Positions 1 through 8,855 of a stretch of DNA of 64,000 bases are shown here, in pieces. Position 1 is the first letter of the stretch; the number at the start of each line of letters is the position of its first letter. The notes under the pieces were generated by a model. It ran no database searches. It was not told the origin of the DNA and saw only the letters and a program-made list of their open reading frames with translations. The stretch comes from Crossiella sp. SN42 (GTDB lineage: Bacteria; Actinomycetota; Actinomycetes; Mycobacteriales; Pseudonocardiaceae). The DNA is taken from contig NZ_JAMHIV010000008.1 in NCBI RefSeq assembly GCF_023897065.1, forward strand, positions 62,001 through 126,000, read 5' to 3'. A program made the position numbers and the translations under genes.

Positions 1-677
1 CGCGCCGGTGAGCAGACCGGCCTGCATCGGGCTGTAGACGATCACCCCGGTCTCGTGCGCGGCGCACCACGGCAGCTCCTCGGCGGCCGCGTCCCGCTGG
101 ATCGCGGAGAACGGCGGCTGCCGGGTGTCCACGTGCCCCAGCTTCTCCGCCAGGGTCAGCTGCTCCGCACTGTGGTTGGACAGTCCGGCGGCGCGGATCT
201 TGCCCTCCGCCTTGAGCTCCAGCAGCGTCTGCCAGTACTCCTCAAGGCTCGTGCCGTCCCTGGCCGGCCAGTGCACCTGGTACAGGTCGATCCGCTCCGT
301 GCCCAGCCTGCGCAGCGACCCCTCCACCTCGCGGCGGATGCTGGCCGGCGCGGCCACGGCGGTGGGCTCGGTGGCCGGGTACGGGCGCTCGGCTGCCGGG
401 ATGTCCCGCAGCGCGGCCGCGACGACCTCCTCGGAGTGGCCGAGGCCGTACACCGCGGCGGTGTCGATCCAGTTGACGCCGCTGGCGACCGCGTGCCGGA
501 TGGCGGCGATCGAGTCGGCGTCGTCCTGGGCTCCCCAGGTTGCGGAGGCCTGCTCGTCAGGGCCGACCGTTATAGAGCCCAGCCCGCGCCGCCGATGGCC
601 CAGGCGCCGAAGCCGACCCTGGTGATGTTCATGCCGGTGCGGCCGAGGGGGACGGTGGGAAGTGCTCCGCTTGTCAT
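1..677 (-). pseudogene. aldo/keto reductase, decayed, 3' end outside window
   Basis: The minus-strand reading matches the aldo/keto reductase family (NADPH-dependent TIM-barrel oxidoreductases). Recognisable pieces are an N-terminal GRTGM...VGFGAWAIGG strand, the D-T-A-x-x-Y-G catalytic Asp/Tyr segment, RIDLYQVHWP and AAGLSNHS. Two lesions are visible. The frame opened by the ATG at 677 hits a stop at 570-572 after about 35 codons, and the rest of the homology is in another frame. The segment that normally carries the catalytic Lys (a strand ending in T-K, just after LRDIPAAERPY) is missing, apparently an in-frame deletion. An in-frame ATG at 701 is an alternative start. The C-terminus lies beyond base 1. 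A sequencing error could explain the frameshift but not the missing Lys strand. Confidence 0.72.
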
Positions 678-701
678 GTGGCCGATTCTTCTTCGAGACA
701 T

Positions 702-1046
702 TCCCGCAGTCCAATAGGAGAAAAAGATGCCATTGAGCAGTTGAGGTGATGAGCGTGCGGCCGTCCGGGGTGCCGCTGAGCTGTGGCCGAAACCACGCGG
801 AGTGACCCTTGTGGTGGCCAGACGTTCACACTCAGGGCCGGTTGACCTTCATCTGATCGGGCTAAGTTGCAGGTCAAACCCCCCGGTGTCATTGCGTTGC
901 TCCCCCATCTGTGACACCACTACCCGGGCGCCTTCGCCAGTTGGGTGAGAACGCTCCGTCATCGCTCTGGTCAAGCGGCCGTACGTCAGTCACGATCGGC
1001 TGTTGATGCGGTTTGCAAGCTGCAAATCGAGGTGTAAGGAGGGTGG
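702..1046. other. intergenic region with candidate control elements
   Basis: No credible gene lies between the reductase remnant and the EAL-protein gene. Visible elements are a TTGACC/GGTCAA inverted repeat (842-847 and 872-877) and a palindrome TTTGCA-AGC-TGCAAA at 1012-1026, just upstream of the Shine-Dalgarno run near 1037-1044. The palindrome could be an operator or an mRNA hairpin for the downstream gene; that is inference. Confidence 0.4.
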
Positions 1047-3692
1047 ATGTCGGATCGCCGACGGCCACTGGACCCGGACTCGCCCCCTGACGCACCGCGT
1101 CCGCTGGCGAGCCCGTTGGACCACGCCGCCCGCGGCCGGGCGTTCACCCGGTTCTCCATGGTCGTGCTGCTGGTCGGCGTCAGCGCCGCGGCCGCGGTCT
1201 CCTACTGGCTGCCCACCGAGCTCGACCCGCAGCTGCTCTGGATCGGCCCGCTGCTGGCCGCGGCCTTCCTGCTGGCCGAGCAGCTGACCATCGACGTCGA
1301 CGTGCGCACCGTCGGCTGGACCATCTCCTTCACCGAGATCCCGTTGGTCATCGGCCTGCTGGTGGCCCCGTTCGAAGTGGTGCTGGCCGCGCACCTGGTC
1401 GCCGGGCTCGGCGCCCAGCTGGGCAGGCGCGGCGGTGACCACGTGATCTACAACGCCGGCGTGATGTGCCTGGAGATCGCGGTCCCGTTCACCGTGGCCA
1501 CCCTGGTGCAGCGCGCCATCACCGACGGCCCGCAGTGGCTGGGCGCGGTGTTCGGCACGGTCACCTCCCCACTGGTCAGCGTGATCTTCGCGCTGGCCGC
1601 GGTGTACGTGCTCGGCGGCGAGATGCGGGTGGCCGGCGCCGCCCGGCTCGGCCTGCGCACCCTGGTCATCGGCCTGCTCAACACCTCCACCGGCCTGGTC
1701 GGCTACGAGATCGTGCGCAGCACCGCCTGGGGCTGGGTGCTGGTGGTGCTGGTCTCGGCCGCGCTGGTGCTGCTCTACCGCGCCTACTCCGGCCTGCTGC
1801 GCGACCAGCGCGACCTGGAGGCGCTCAGCGACGTCAGCCTCACCGTGGCCCGCTCCGGCCAGCAGGCGGTCAGCAGACCCACCGGCGCGGACAACGGCTA
1901 CACCGAGCTGCACACCCCGACCAGCACGGTCGAGTGGCAGCAGATCGCCGAGCGCATCCGCGAGCAGCTCAACGCCACCAGGGTGGTGCTGCACCTGCGC
2001 CCCGACCCGCCCGCCGGCGTGCGCAGCCTGGTCGCGGGCGAACCGCTGCCCGAGGGCGCGCCTGCCAACGACGCGGTGGAGCTGCGCGACGACCCGATGC
2101 TGCAGCTGCCCGGCAGCCACGTCCGCTACTTCCGCACCGTGGACGCCGCCGACGACGTGCGCGAGGCGCTGACCCGGCGCGGCGCGCACGAGGCGCTGGT
2201 GGTCCCGCTGCGCGGCGCGCACCAGCTGCTCGGTGCGGTGGAGACGCACGACCGGCTCAGCCGCTGGCGCGGGTTCGGCCGGGCCGACGTCCGGTTGCTG
2301 CGCACCCTGGCCAGCCACCTGGCCACCGCGCTGGACAACCGGCGGCTGCTCGCCCGGCTCCGGCACGACGCCTACCACGACCCGCTGACCGGCCTGCTCA
2401 ACCGGCCCGGCCTGCGCGAGGCCGCGGCCGAACCGCTGCGGCAGTCCCCGCGCTCGGTGGTCATCCGGCTGGACCTGGACGTGCTCAGCCAGGTCAGCGA
2501 CGCGCTCGGGCACGCGTGGGGCGACCGGATGGTGGTCGCCGCCGGCCGCCGCATCCGGGAGGCGCTCGGCGCGGACGTGCCACTGGCCAGGCTGGAGGGC
2601 GGCACCTTCGCCGCGCTGCTGGTCGACTGCACCACCGAGGCCGCGCACGGCATCGCGGAGAAGCTGCGCGCCCAGGTCGCCGCGCCCTACCCGGTGGAAC
2701 GGCTCACCGTGGAGGCCACCGCGGTGGTCGGCTACGTGCCCACCATCGCCGAGGACGGCAGCCCGGTGCGGGACGTGGACACCCTGCTCCAGCACGCCGA
2801 CGTGGCCGTGCGCGCGGCCCGCTCCAGCGGGGACTCGGTGCGCAGCTACCTGCCCAGCATGACCCAGGGCTTCCTGCGCCGCTTCCAGCTGGTCACCCAG
2901 TTCCGGCACGCGCTGGACAGCGGCCAGGTGCAGGTGCACTACCAGCCCAAGGTGGCCCTGCCCAGCCGCGAGGTGGTCGGGGTGGAGGCGCTGGTGCGCT
3001 GGGTGCATCCGGAGTTCGGCCGGGTCGATCCGGACGAGTTCGTGCCCGCGGTGGAGGCCACCGGCCTGGTGGACGCGCTCACCGGGTTCGTCATGGAGTG
3101 CGCGCTGATCCGCATCCGCAAGTGGCTGGACCGCGGGCTGCGACTGTCCGTCGCGGTCAACCTGTCCGTGCGCAACCTGGAGGACGAGACCTTCCCCGAC
3201 AAGGTGGCCGACGCGCTGAGCAGGCACGACGTGCCGCCGCGGCTGCTGACCTTCGAGCTCACCGAGTCCGGCGTGATGGCCGACCCGGAGCGCTGCCTGC
3301 CGGTGCTGCGCAGGCTGCACGGGCTCGGCGTGGTGCTGGCCGTCGACGACTTCGGCACCGGCTACTCCTCGCTGGCCTACCTGCGCCAGCTGCCGGTGGA
3401 CGAGGTCAAGATCGACAAGAGCTTCGTGCTCGGCATGGGCACCGACCTCGGCGACCTGGCCGTGGTCCGCTCCATCGTCGAGCTGGGCCACTCCCTCGGC
3501 CTGCAGGTGGTCGCCGAGGGCGTCGAGGAGGACGCGGCAAAGGAGGCGCTGGTGCGCATGGGCTGCGACATTGCCCAGGGCTACCTGATCTCCCGGCCGC
3601 TGCCGGAGGACCGCTTCGAGGCCTGGCTGCGGGCCCGCACGGTGCGCGCCAGGGGCCGTCACGACGAGATGGTGCTCACGTTGGTCAGGTGA
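1047..3692 (+). CDS. membrane-anchored GAF-GGDEF(degenerate)-EAL protein, probable c-di-GMP phosphodiesterase
   Basis: This 881-residue protein starts with several hydrophobic membrane segments (roughly residues 35-250). A GAF-like region (about 300-430), a GGDEF domain (about 440-590) and a C-terminal EAL domain (about 610-865) follow. The GGDEF signature has become E517-G-G-T-F, so diguanylate cyclase activity is unlikely and the domain may be regulatory. The EAL domain keeps E647-A-L, the N-L-S segment, F-E-L-T-E, D-D-F-G-T-G-Y-S-S, the following Lys and V-A-E-G-V-E, as expected for an active c-di-GMP phosphodiesterase. The ATG is preceded by a strong AAGGAGG run. It stands alone on this strand, followed by a tRNA cluster. 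The ligand of the sensory part is unknown. Confidence 0.88.
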   Translation: MSDRRRPLDPDSPPDAPRPLASPLDHAARGRAFTRFSMVVLLVGVSAAAAVSYWLPTELDPQLLWIGPLLAAAFLLAEQLTIDVDVRTVGWTISFTEIPLVIGLLVAPFEVVLAAHLVAGLGAQLGRRGGDHVIYNAGVMCLEIAVPFTVATLVQRAITDGPQWLGAVFGTVTSPLVSVIFALAAVYVLGGEMRVAGAARLGLRTLVIGLLNTSTGLVGYEIVRSTAWGWVLVVLVSAALVLLYRAYSGLLRDQRDLEALSDVSLTVARSGQQAVSRPTGADNGYTELHTPTSTVEWQQIAERIREQLNATRVVLHLRPDPPAGVRSLVAGEPLPEGAPANDAVELRDDPMLQLPGSHVRYFRTVDAADDVREALTRRGAHEALVVPLRGAHQLLGAVETHDRLSRWRGFGRADVRLLRTLASHLATALDNRRLLARLRHDAYHDPLTGLLNRPGLREAAAEPLRQSPRSVVIRLDLDVLSQVSDALGHAWGDRMVVAAGRRIREALGADVPLARLEGGTFAALLVDCTTEAAHGIAEKLRAQVAAPYPVERLTVEATAVVGYVPTIAEDGSPVRDVDTLLQHADVAVRAARSSGDSVRSYLPSMTQGFLRRFQLVTQFRHALDSGQVQVHYQPKVALPSREVVGVEALVRWVHPEFGRVDPDEFVPAVEATGLVDALTGFVMECALIRIRKWLDRGLRLSVAVNLSVRNLEDETFPDKVADALSRHDVPPRLLTFELTESGVMADPERCLPVLRRLHGLGVVLAVDDFGTGYSSLAYLRQLPVDEVKIDKSFVLGMGTDLGDLAVVRSIVELGHSLGLQVVAEGVEEDAAKEALVRMGCDIAQGYLISRPLPEDRFEAWLRARTVRARGRHDEMVLTLVR

Positions 3693-3705
3693 CCCACCCC
3701 CCGAT

Positions 3706-3735
3706 TTCGCTTCTGGGGGAGGGCTGTTGTAAAGT
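3706..3735 (+). promoter_or_regulatory. candidate promoter of tRNA-Thr/tRNA-Met
   Basis: TTCGCT (3706-3711) and TAAAGT (3730-3735) are separated by 18 bases and sit about 50 bases before tRNA-Thr. The -10 match is good and the -35 match modest, so this is a pattern-based guess. Confidence 0.4.
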
Positions 3736-3786
3736 TCTCCACGTCCCGCTCGGAGGGCCCGAAGCGCCAAGCAGGACAAGCGCAAC

Positions 3787-3859
3787 GCCCCAATAGCTCA
3801 GTCGGTAGAGCGTCTCCATGGTAAGGAGAAGGTCTACGGTTCGATTCCGTATTGGGGCT
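3787..3859 (+). tRNA. tRNA-Thr (anticodon GGT)
   Basis: A 73-base cloverleaf. The acceptor arms GCCCCAA and TTGGGGC pair perfectly, and the anticodon stem TCTCC/GGAGA encloses loop ATGGTAA with anticodon GGT. The TTCGATT T-loop is present. The 3' CCA is not encoded. The order tRNA-Thr, tRNA-Met, rpmG, hadAB, tRNA-Trp, secE matches the conserved actinobacterial locus. Confidence 0.96.
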
Positions 3860-3933
3860 CTACGGGTGGGCCGGGGTGATCATCCAATGATCGCCACGGC
3901 CTGTCCGTGTGAGGGGACCTGGTCTCCTCGGAT

Positions 3934-4007
3934 AGCGGTGTAGCTCAGCCTGGTAGAGCAAACGGCTCATAATCGTTGTGTCGCCGGTTCAAGTCCGGCC
4001 ACCGCTA
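3934..4007 (+). tRNA. tRNA-Met (anticodon CAT, elongator type)
   Basis: A 74-base cloverleaf. The acceptor AGCGGTG pairs with CACCGCT, the D-stem is GCTC/GAGC, and the anticodon stem AACGG/TCGTT encloses CTCATAA. The fully paired first acceptor position and the lack of a three-G:C anticodon stem argue for the elongator rather than the initiator form. CCA is not encoded. Confidence 0.94.
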
Positions 4008-4008
4008 C

Positions 4009-4053
4009 GCGAGATGGGTGAGCCCTGTCTGCCTTGCGGCAGACGGGTCTCGC
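4009..4053 (+). terminator. nested hairpin downstream of tRNA-Met
   Basis: GCGAGA (4009-4014) pairs with TCTCGC (4048-4053). Inside it, GTCTGCC (4027-4033) pairs perfectly with GGCAGAC (4038-4044) around a TTGC loop. It begins two bases after the tRNA and has no clear T-run, so it may act as terminator or 3' processing structure. Confidence 0.5.
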
Positions 4054-4064
4054 TTCGCATCACA

Positions 4065-4109
4065 CTGGGGGCCGAGCCCCCAGACCCCCAGCCGGGGGTG
4101 TGCCCCCGG
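4065..4109 (+). repeat. overlapping GC-only palindromes
   Basis: CTGGGGGC-CGA-GCCCCCAG (4065-4083) is followed at once by CCCCC/GGGGG arms that can pair in alternative ways up to 4109. The alternation of G5 and C5 blocks resembles short dispersed palindromic elements of actinomycete intergenic regions. It lies between the tRNA hairpin and rpmG and could reinforce termination. Confidence 0.45.
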
Positions 4110-4157
4110 ACCCCCCGTCGTGTGGCGGGGTCGTTTTGTCCTTGGGAGGGCTGCCTC

Positions 4158-4322
4158 GTGGCTTCTACTGATGTTCGGCCTAAGATCACCTTGGCCTGTG
4201 AAGAGTGCAAGCATCGGAACTACATCACCAAGAAGAACCGGCGTAACGACCCGGATCGTCTGGAGATCAAGAAGTTCTGCCCTAACTGTGGCACGCACCG
4301 TGCGCACAAGGAGACTCGCTGA
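4158..4322 (+). CDS. rpmG: 50S ribosomal protein L33
   Basis: A 54-residue L33 of the zinc-binding (C+) type, with C-E-E-C near the N-terminus and C-P-N-C near the C-terminus forming a zinc ribbon. The start is taken as GTG at 4158 because GGGAGGG lies 8-14 bases upstream and the length fits the family; an upstream extension in this frame would run into the tRNA. It is followed by an intrinsic terminator and then hadA, the same order as in mycobacteria. Confidence 0.95.
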   Translation: MASTDVRPKITLACEECKHRNYITKKNRRNDPDRLEIKKFCPNCGTHRAHKETR

Positions 4323-4371
4323 GTGTAGGGCCCCGGTGTGGGGTATTGAACACTTAAGTCTGCAGGCTGAG

Positions 4372-4407
4372 AAGCTGCCCTGTTCGGAGCAGGGCAGCTT
4401 TCTTGTT
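4372..4407 (+). terminator. intrinsic terminator after rpmG
   Basis: An 11-bp perfect stem (4372-4382 with 4390-4400) around a 7-base loop is followed by TCTTGTT. It separates rpmG from hadA, although hadA starts only 27 bases after the stem, so partial read-through is likely. Confidence 0.8.
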
Positions 4408-4426
4408 ACCGGGTACTCTGCCCGCC

Positions 4427-4900
4427 GTGGCGCTTAACCAGTCTTTCGTAGGACGCTCATACCGGCTTCCGTGGGTTTACGAAGTCGGCCGCGAGAGTAT
4501 CCGTGACCTCGCTTACGCGATCGGTGACCTGAACCGGGCCTACCGGGATCCCGAGGTCGCCAAGAGCTTCGGGCACTCCGACATCGTCGCGACCCCGACG
4601 TTCGCGACCGTGCTCGCCGTCCGCTCCCACCACGTGGTGACCGACGACCCCGAGCTGGGCCTGGACTACAGCCGGATGATGCACAGCAGCCAGCGGTTCA
4701 TCAACCACCGCCCGATCAAGCCGGGTGACCGGCTGATCTGCGAGCTGCACGTCGACGACATCTCCGCCCGGATGGGCAACGACTACATCACGCTGCGCTC
4801 CGAGCTGCTGACCGAGGACGGCGAGGCGATCTGCACCGCCATCGCCACCCTGATCGTCCGCGGCGAGAAGCCGGTGGCCGAAGGGGGAGCCTCCGCATGA
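4427..4900 (+). CDS. hadA: (3R)-hydroxyacyl dehydratase subunit, FAS1-like hot-dog protein (HadA type)
   Basis: This 157-residue protein matches the MaoC-like N-terminal dehydratase family. In mycobacteria, HadA pairs with HadB to form the (3R)-hydroxyacyl-ACP dehydratase of FAS-II; HadA acts mainly as the substrate-holding, non-catalytic partner (established). The GTG at 4427 is used because homology begins within a few residues of it. The stop overlaps the hadB start by four bases (ATGA), implying coupled translation. No hadC follows. In an organism that may lack mycolic acids, the true substrate is uncertain. Confidence 0.85.
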   Translation: MALNQSFVGRSYRLPWVYEVGRESIRDLAYAIGDLNRAYRDPEVAKSFGHSDIVATPTFATVLAVRSHHVVTDDPELGLDYSRMMHSSQRFINHRPIKPGDRLICELHVDDISARMGNDYITLRSELLTEDGEAICTAIATLIVRGEKPVAEGGASA

Positions 4901-5334
4901 GCATCGCGACCGCGCTGCCGCGCTACGACGACGTCGAGAAGGGCTTCCAGCTGCCGCCGTTGCAGCTGAAGATCACCCGCCGCGACCTGGTCCGCTACGC
5001 CGGGGTGTCCACCGACTGCAACACCATCCACTGGAGCGACCGGGCCGCCAAGGCCGCAGGCCTGCCAGGGGTGGTCGCGCACGGGCTGCTGACCATGGCC
5101 ATGGTGGCCAGGATCGTCTCCGACTGGACCGGCGACCCGGCCGCGATCATCGACTACCAGGTGCGCTTCGGGCGTCCGGTGGTCGTGCCGGACGACGACG
5201 AGGGCGCCACCGTGGAGGTCGTCGCCAAGGTCGGCGAGAAGCGCGATGACAACACCGTGCGGGTGGACATCACGGCCAAGTTCGCCGGGCAGTCGATCTT
5301 CGGGCGGGCTTACGCCATCGTGCGCCTGGCCTGA
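4897..5334 (+). CDS. hadB: MaoC-type (3R)-hydroxyacyl dehydratase, catalytic subunit (HadB type)
   Basis: A 145-residue single hot-dog protein with the hydratase-2 catalytic pair: D40 and H45 in S-T-D-C-N-T-I-H, followed by the A-A-G-L-P-G segment and V-A-H-G-L-L. It dehydrates (3R)-hydroxyacyl thioesters and should form a heterodimer with the upstream HadA-like protein. The genes overlap by four bases. A bidirectional terminator follows, separating it from the convergent aminotransferase gene. Confidence 0.87.
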   Translation: MSIATALPRYDDVEKGFQLPPLQLKITRRDLVRYAGVSTDCNTIHWSDRAAKAAGLPGVVAHGLLTMAMVARIVSDWTGDPAAIIDYQVRFGRPVVVPDDDEGATVEVVAKVGEKRDDNTVRVDITAKFAGQSIFGRAYAIVRLA

Positions 5335-5364
5335 GCGGGCAAGGGCGGAGCGAACAGCGCCGGG

Positions 5365-5405
5365 AAGGGGCACATCGGCCAGCGTGGCCGGTGTGCCCCT
5401 TTTCC
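5365..5405. terminator. bidirectional intrinsic terminator between hadB and aspC
   Basis: A long stem (5365-5381 with 5385-5401, one unpaired base on each side) has A-rich and T-rich flanks (AAGGGG and CCCCTTTT), so it can serve both convergent transcripts. Confidence 0.85.
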
Positions 5406-5411
5406 GTGTTG

Positions 5412-6623
5412 TCAGCGGGCCTCGGCCAGCAGCTCGCCGAGGCGGGTCACGCCGGTGACCAGGTCCTCATCACCCAGGGCGTAGGAGAGGCGGAAGTAGC
5501 CGGGGGTGCCGAAGGCCTCGCCGGGCACCACCGCGACCTCGGCCTCCTCCAGGACCAGCTCGGCCAGCTCCAGGCTGGTGGCCGGGCGGCGGCCGCGGAT
5601 CTGCTTGCCGAGCAGCTCGCGCACGCTGGGATAGGCGTAGAAGGCGCCCTGCGGGGCCGGGCAGGTCACGCCGGGGATCTTGGTCAGCAGGTCCACCATG
5701 AGCAGCCTGCGGCGGTCGAAGGCCGCGCGCATCTCCGCCACCGCGTCCAGCGGGCCGGACACCGCGGCCAGCGCGGCCCGCTGGGCCACGTTGGCGACGT
5801 TGGAGCACAGGTGCGACTGGAGGTTGGTCGCGGCCGCCACCACGTCGCTGGGGCCCAGCAGCCAGCCGGCCCGCCAACCGGTCATCGCGTAGGTCTTGGC
5901 CACGCCGTTGACCACCACGCAGCGGTCGGCCAGCTCCGGCACGACCACCGGCATCGAGACGTGCTCGGCCCCGCCGTAGACCAGGTGCTCGTAGATCTCG
6001 TCGGCGAGCACCCAGATGTCGTTGGCCGCGGCCCAGCGGCCGATCGCGCGCACCTGCTCCGGCGGGTAGACCGCACCGGTGGGGTTGGACGGCGAGCAGA
6101 ACAGCAGCACCTTGGTCCGCGGCGTGCGCGCGGCCTCCAGCTGCTCGACGCTGGCCAGGTAGCCGCTGGACTCGTCGGTGGGCACGACCACCGGCACGCC
6201 GCCGGCCAGCGTGATCGACTCCGGGTAGGTGGTCCAGTACGGGGCCGGCAGCAGGACCTCGTCGCCGGGGTCGAGCAGGGTGGCGAAGGCGGTGTAGACG
6301 GCCTGCTTGCCGCCGTTGGTGACCAGCACCTGGTTCGGCTGGAGGTCTAGTCCGGAGTCGCGCCTGGTCTTGTCCGCGATCGCGGCGCGCAGCTCGGGCA
6401 GGCCGCCGGGCGGGCTGTAGCGGTGGTTGCGGGTGTCCCGGCAGGCCGCCTCGGCAGCCGCGACGATGGGTCCGGGGGTGGGGAAGTCGGGTTCGCCCGC
6501 GCCGAAGCCGATCACCGGCCTGCCCTCGGCCTGGAGGGCCTTGGCCTTGCTGTCGACGGCGAGGGTGGCGGACGGGGCGATGCCGCCGATCCGCGCTGAG
6601 ATGCGTGCGCCCATGACCGGCAT
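5412..6623 (-). CDS. aspC: PLP-dependent aspartate/aromatic aminotransferase
   Basis: A fold-type I class I aminotransferase of about 403 residues. Visible features are the N-terminal [10 protein letters not shown] substrate loop, [14 protein letters not shown] (PLP-binding Asn), the D-E-I-Y segment, and the PLP lysine K243 in [13 protein letters not shown]; a C-terminal R-L-S-Y binds the substrate carboxylate. It transfers the amino group between aspartate (or related amino acids) and 2-oxoglutarate. ATG 6623 was chosen; ATG 6614 is possible. The frame stays open much further upstream, across the tRNA-Trp and secE region, but nothing homologous is there. The gene lies next to secE-nusG on the opposite strand, as in Streptomyces. 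Confidence 0.88.
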   Translation of the reverse strand: MPVMGARISARIGGIAPSATLAVDSKAKALQAEGRPVIGFGAGEPDFPTPGPIVAAAEAACRDTRNHRYSPPGGLPELRAAIADKTRRDSGLDLQPNQVLVTNGGKQAVYTAFATLLDPGDEVLLPAPYWTTYPESITLAGGVPVVVPTDESSGYLASVEQLEAARTPRTKVLLFCSPSNPTGAVYPPEQVRAIGRWAAANDIWVLADEIYEHLVYGGAEHVSMPVVVPELADRCVVVNGVAKTYAMTGWRAGWLLGPSDVVAAATNLQSHLCSNVANVAQRAALAAVSGPLDAVAEMRAAFDRRRLLMVDLLTKIPGVTCPAPQGAFYAYPSVRELLGKQIRGRRPATSLELAELVLEEAEVAVVPGEAFGTPGYFRLSYALGDEDLVTGVTRLGELLAEAR

Positions 6624-6690
6624 CGTGGCAGAGCGCACGGGGGGCGCGGCGACCGCTTTTCGGGCGTCGACACCCCTTCCGACCACGCGG

Positions 6691-6721
6691 TTGGGGACTT
6701 CGGTGAGGTGTGCTCTACACT
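6691..6721 (+). promoter_or_regulatory. candidate promoter upstream of tRNA-Trp/secE
   Basis: TTGGGG (6691-6696) and TACACT (6716-6721) with a 19-base spacer lie in the gap between the divergent aspC and tRNA-Trp. A second -10-like TAGGCT (about 6806-6811) lies closer to the tRNA. Neither can be proven from sequence alone. Confidence 0.35.
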
Positions 6722-6826
6722 CATCGAACTGGGACGTCCGAACACCGAGCCCCACGCCCCACGTGGGGGTGGTGGAAGACGGCCTAAATCGCGGTTGCGG
6801 GCCTGTAGGCTGGGCAGTGATTGCGA

Positions 6827-6899
<73 letters not shown>

Positions 6900-6933
6900 C
6901 GTCAAAGTGGTCGGTCGAGCGAAGGGCGGCGGC

Positions 6934-7332
6934 GTGAGCGAAGACCGCGAGCAGGAAACGCGGCCGGAGGACGAGAAGAAGGACTCCTCCCGCCCTGTTA
7001 CCGCCGCGTCGCGGCGTGAACGTCGTGCCTCCGCCCGGCCGGAACGGGCTCGTCCCGCGAAGAAGGCCGACGAGTCCGAGGCCAAGGGCGCCAAGGGCAG
7101 GCCCACGCCCGCCCGGCGGACCAAGGAGAGCAAGGGCAACCCGATCAAGCGGATCGGGCGCTTCTTCCGCGAGGTGTTCTCCGAGCTGCGCAAGGTCATC
7201 TGGCCGACGCGCAAGCAGCTGGTCACCTACACCGCCGTGGTCCTGGTGTTCGTCACCTTCATGGTGGCGCTGGTCACCGGCCTTGACCTGGCCTTCGTGC
7301 AAGGCGTGACGTGGTTGTTCGACAACAAGTGA
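6934..7332 (+). CDS. secE: preprotein translocase subunit SecE
   Basis: A 132-residue protein with a long charged, disordered N-terminus (about 75 residues) and the conserved SecE core F-F-R-E-V...[10 protein letters not shown], followed by one transmembrane helix (about 100-122). SecE clamps SecY in the Sec translocon of the cytoplasmic membrane. The GTG at 6934 has a GAAGGG element upstream; any longer reading would overlap the tRNA. nusG follows after 71 bases on the same strand. Confidence 0.93.
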   Translation: MSEDREQETRPEDEKKDSSRPVTAASRRERRASARPERARPAKKADESEAKGAKGRPTPARRTKESKGNPIKRIGRFFREVFSELRKVIWPTRKQLVTYTAVVLVFVTFMVALVTGLDLAFVQGVTWLFDNK

Positions 7333-7388
7333 CGCCCGCCCGCTGGGGTCGGCGTGAGGTCGTCGGCCACACGAGCAACGTTCGATAG

Positions 7389-8210
<822 letters not shown>

Positions 8211-8211
8211 C

Positions 8212-8302
8212 CGCGCCGCCTCGGCAGGAGGCGCGGCGGCCGCGCCGGGGTCAGGCAAACCTCGACGTGGACATCCGGTGGGCACCGTGGCTCGGTGCCC
8301 AC
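8212..8302 (+). promoter_or_regulatory. structured rplK-rplA leader
   Basis: Two hairpins fill the nusG-rplK gap. The first is CGCCTC/GAGGCG-centred and begins at the nusG stop. The second is a perfect 10-bp stem, GTGGGCACCG (8278-8287) with CGGTGCCCAC (8293-8302). No T-run follows either. In other bacteria L1 represses the rplK-rplA mRNA by binding its leader, so the second hairpin is a reasonable candidate site (inference). Confidence 0.45.
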
Positions 8303-8328
8303 CTCAACACGGCAGAAGGAAAGACGAG

Positions 8329-8763
8329 ATGCCGCCCAAGAAGAAGAAGCTGACAGCGATCATCAAGCTGCAGATCACCGCCGGTCAGGCGAACCCGGCA
8401 CCGCCCGTTGGCCCCGCGCTGGGTCAGCACGGCGTCAACATCATGGAGTTCTGCAAGGCCTACAACGCCGCGACCGAGTCGCAGCGTGGCACCGTGGTGC
8501 CGGTCGAGATCTCCGTGTTCGAGGACCGCTCCTTCACCTTCGCGCTGAAGACGCCGCCGGCTGCCCGGCTGCTGCTGAAGGCCGCGGGCGTGGAGAAGGG
8601 CAGCGGCGAGCCGCACAAGACCAAGGTCGCCAAGGTGACCATGGACCAGGTGCGCGAGATCGCCCAGACCAAGATGGTCGACCTCAACGCCAACGACATC
8701 GACCAGGCCGCGAAGATCATCGCCGGTACCGCCCGCTCCATGGGCATCACCGTCGAGGGCTGA
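8329..8763 (+). CDS. rplK: 50S ribosomal protein L11
   Basis: A 144-residue L11 with the [13 protein letters not shown] motif of the N-terminal (thiostrepton-site) domain and the C-terminal rRNA-binding domain. L11 supports GTPase-centre function on 23S rRNA. ATG 8329 has AAGGAAAG just upstream; the in-frame extension to 8278 would put the start inside the leader hairpin. Confidence 0.97.
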
Positions 8764-8855
8764 GTTCCCGCCGTTCTTCGCACCACCTGATCACCCCGTG
8801 GGAGAGCCAGGCGCTGGCTCGCTACCACAACTGACCTGAAGAAAAGGACAGCACC

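Noticed and set aside
674-892. 72-codon minus-strand frame upstream of the reductase remnant
   Set aside because: Low-complexity, no ribosome site, and overlaps the likely start of the reductase remnant in another frame.
990-3785. Open frame of 931 codons on the minus strand opposite the GGDEF-EAL gene
   Set aside because: It is a GC-rich antisense shadow: composition is dominated by His/Gln/Arg/Ala with no motif, and the plus-strand frame has clear domain homology and a ribosome site.
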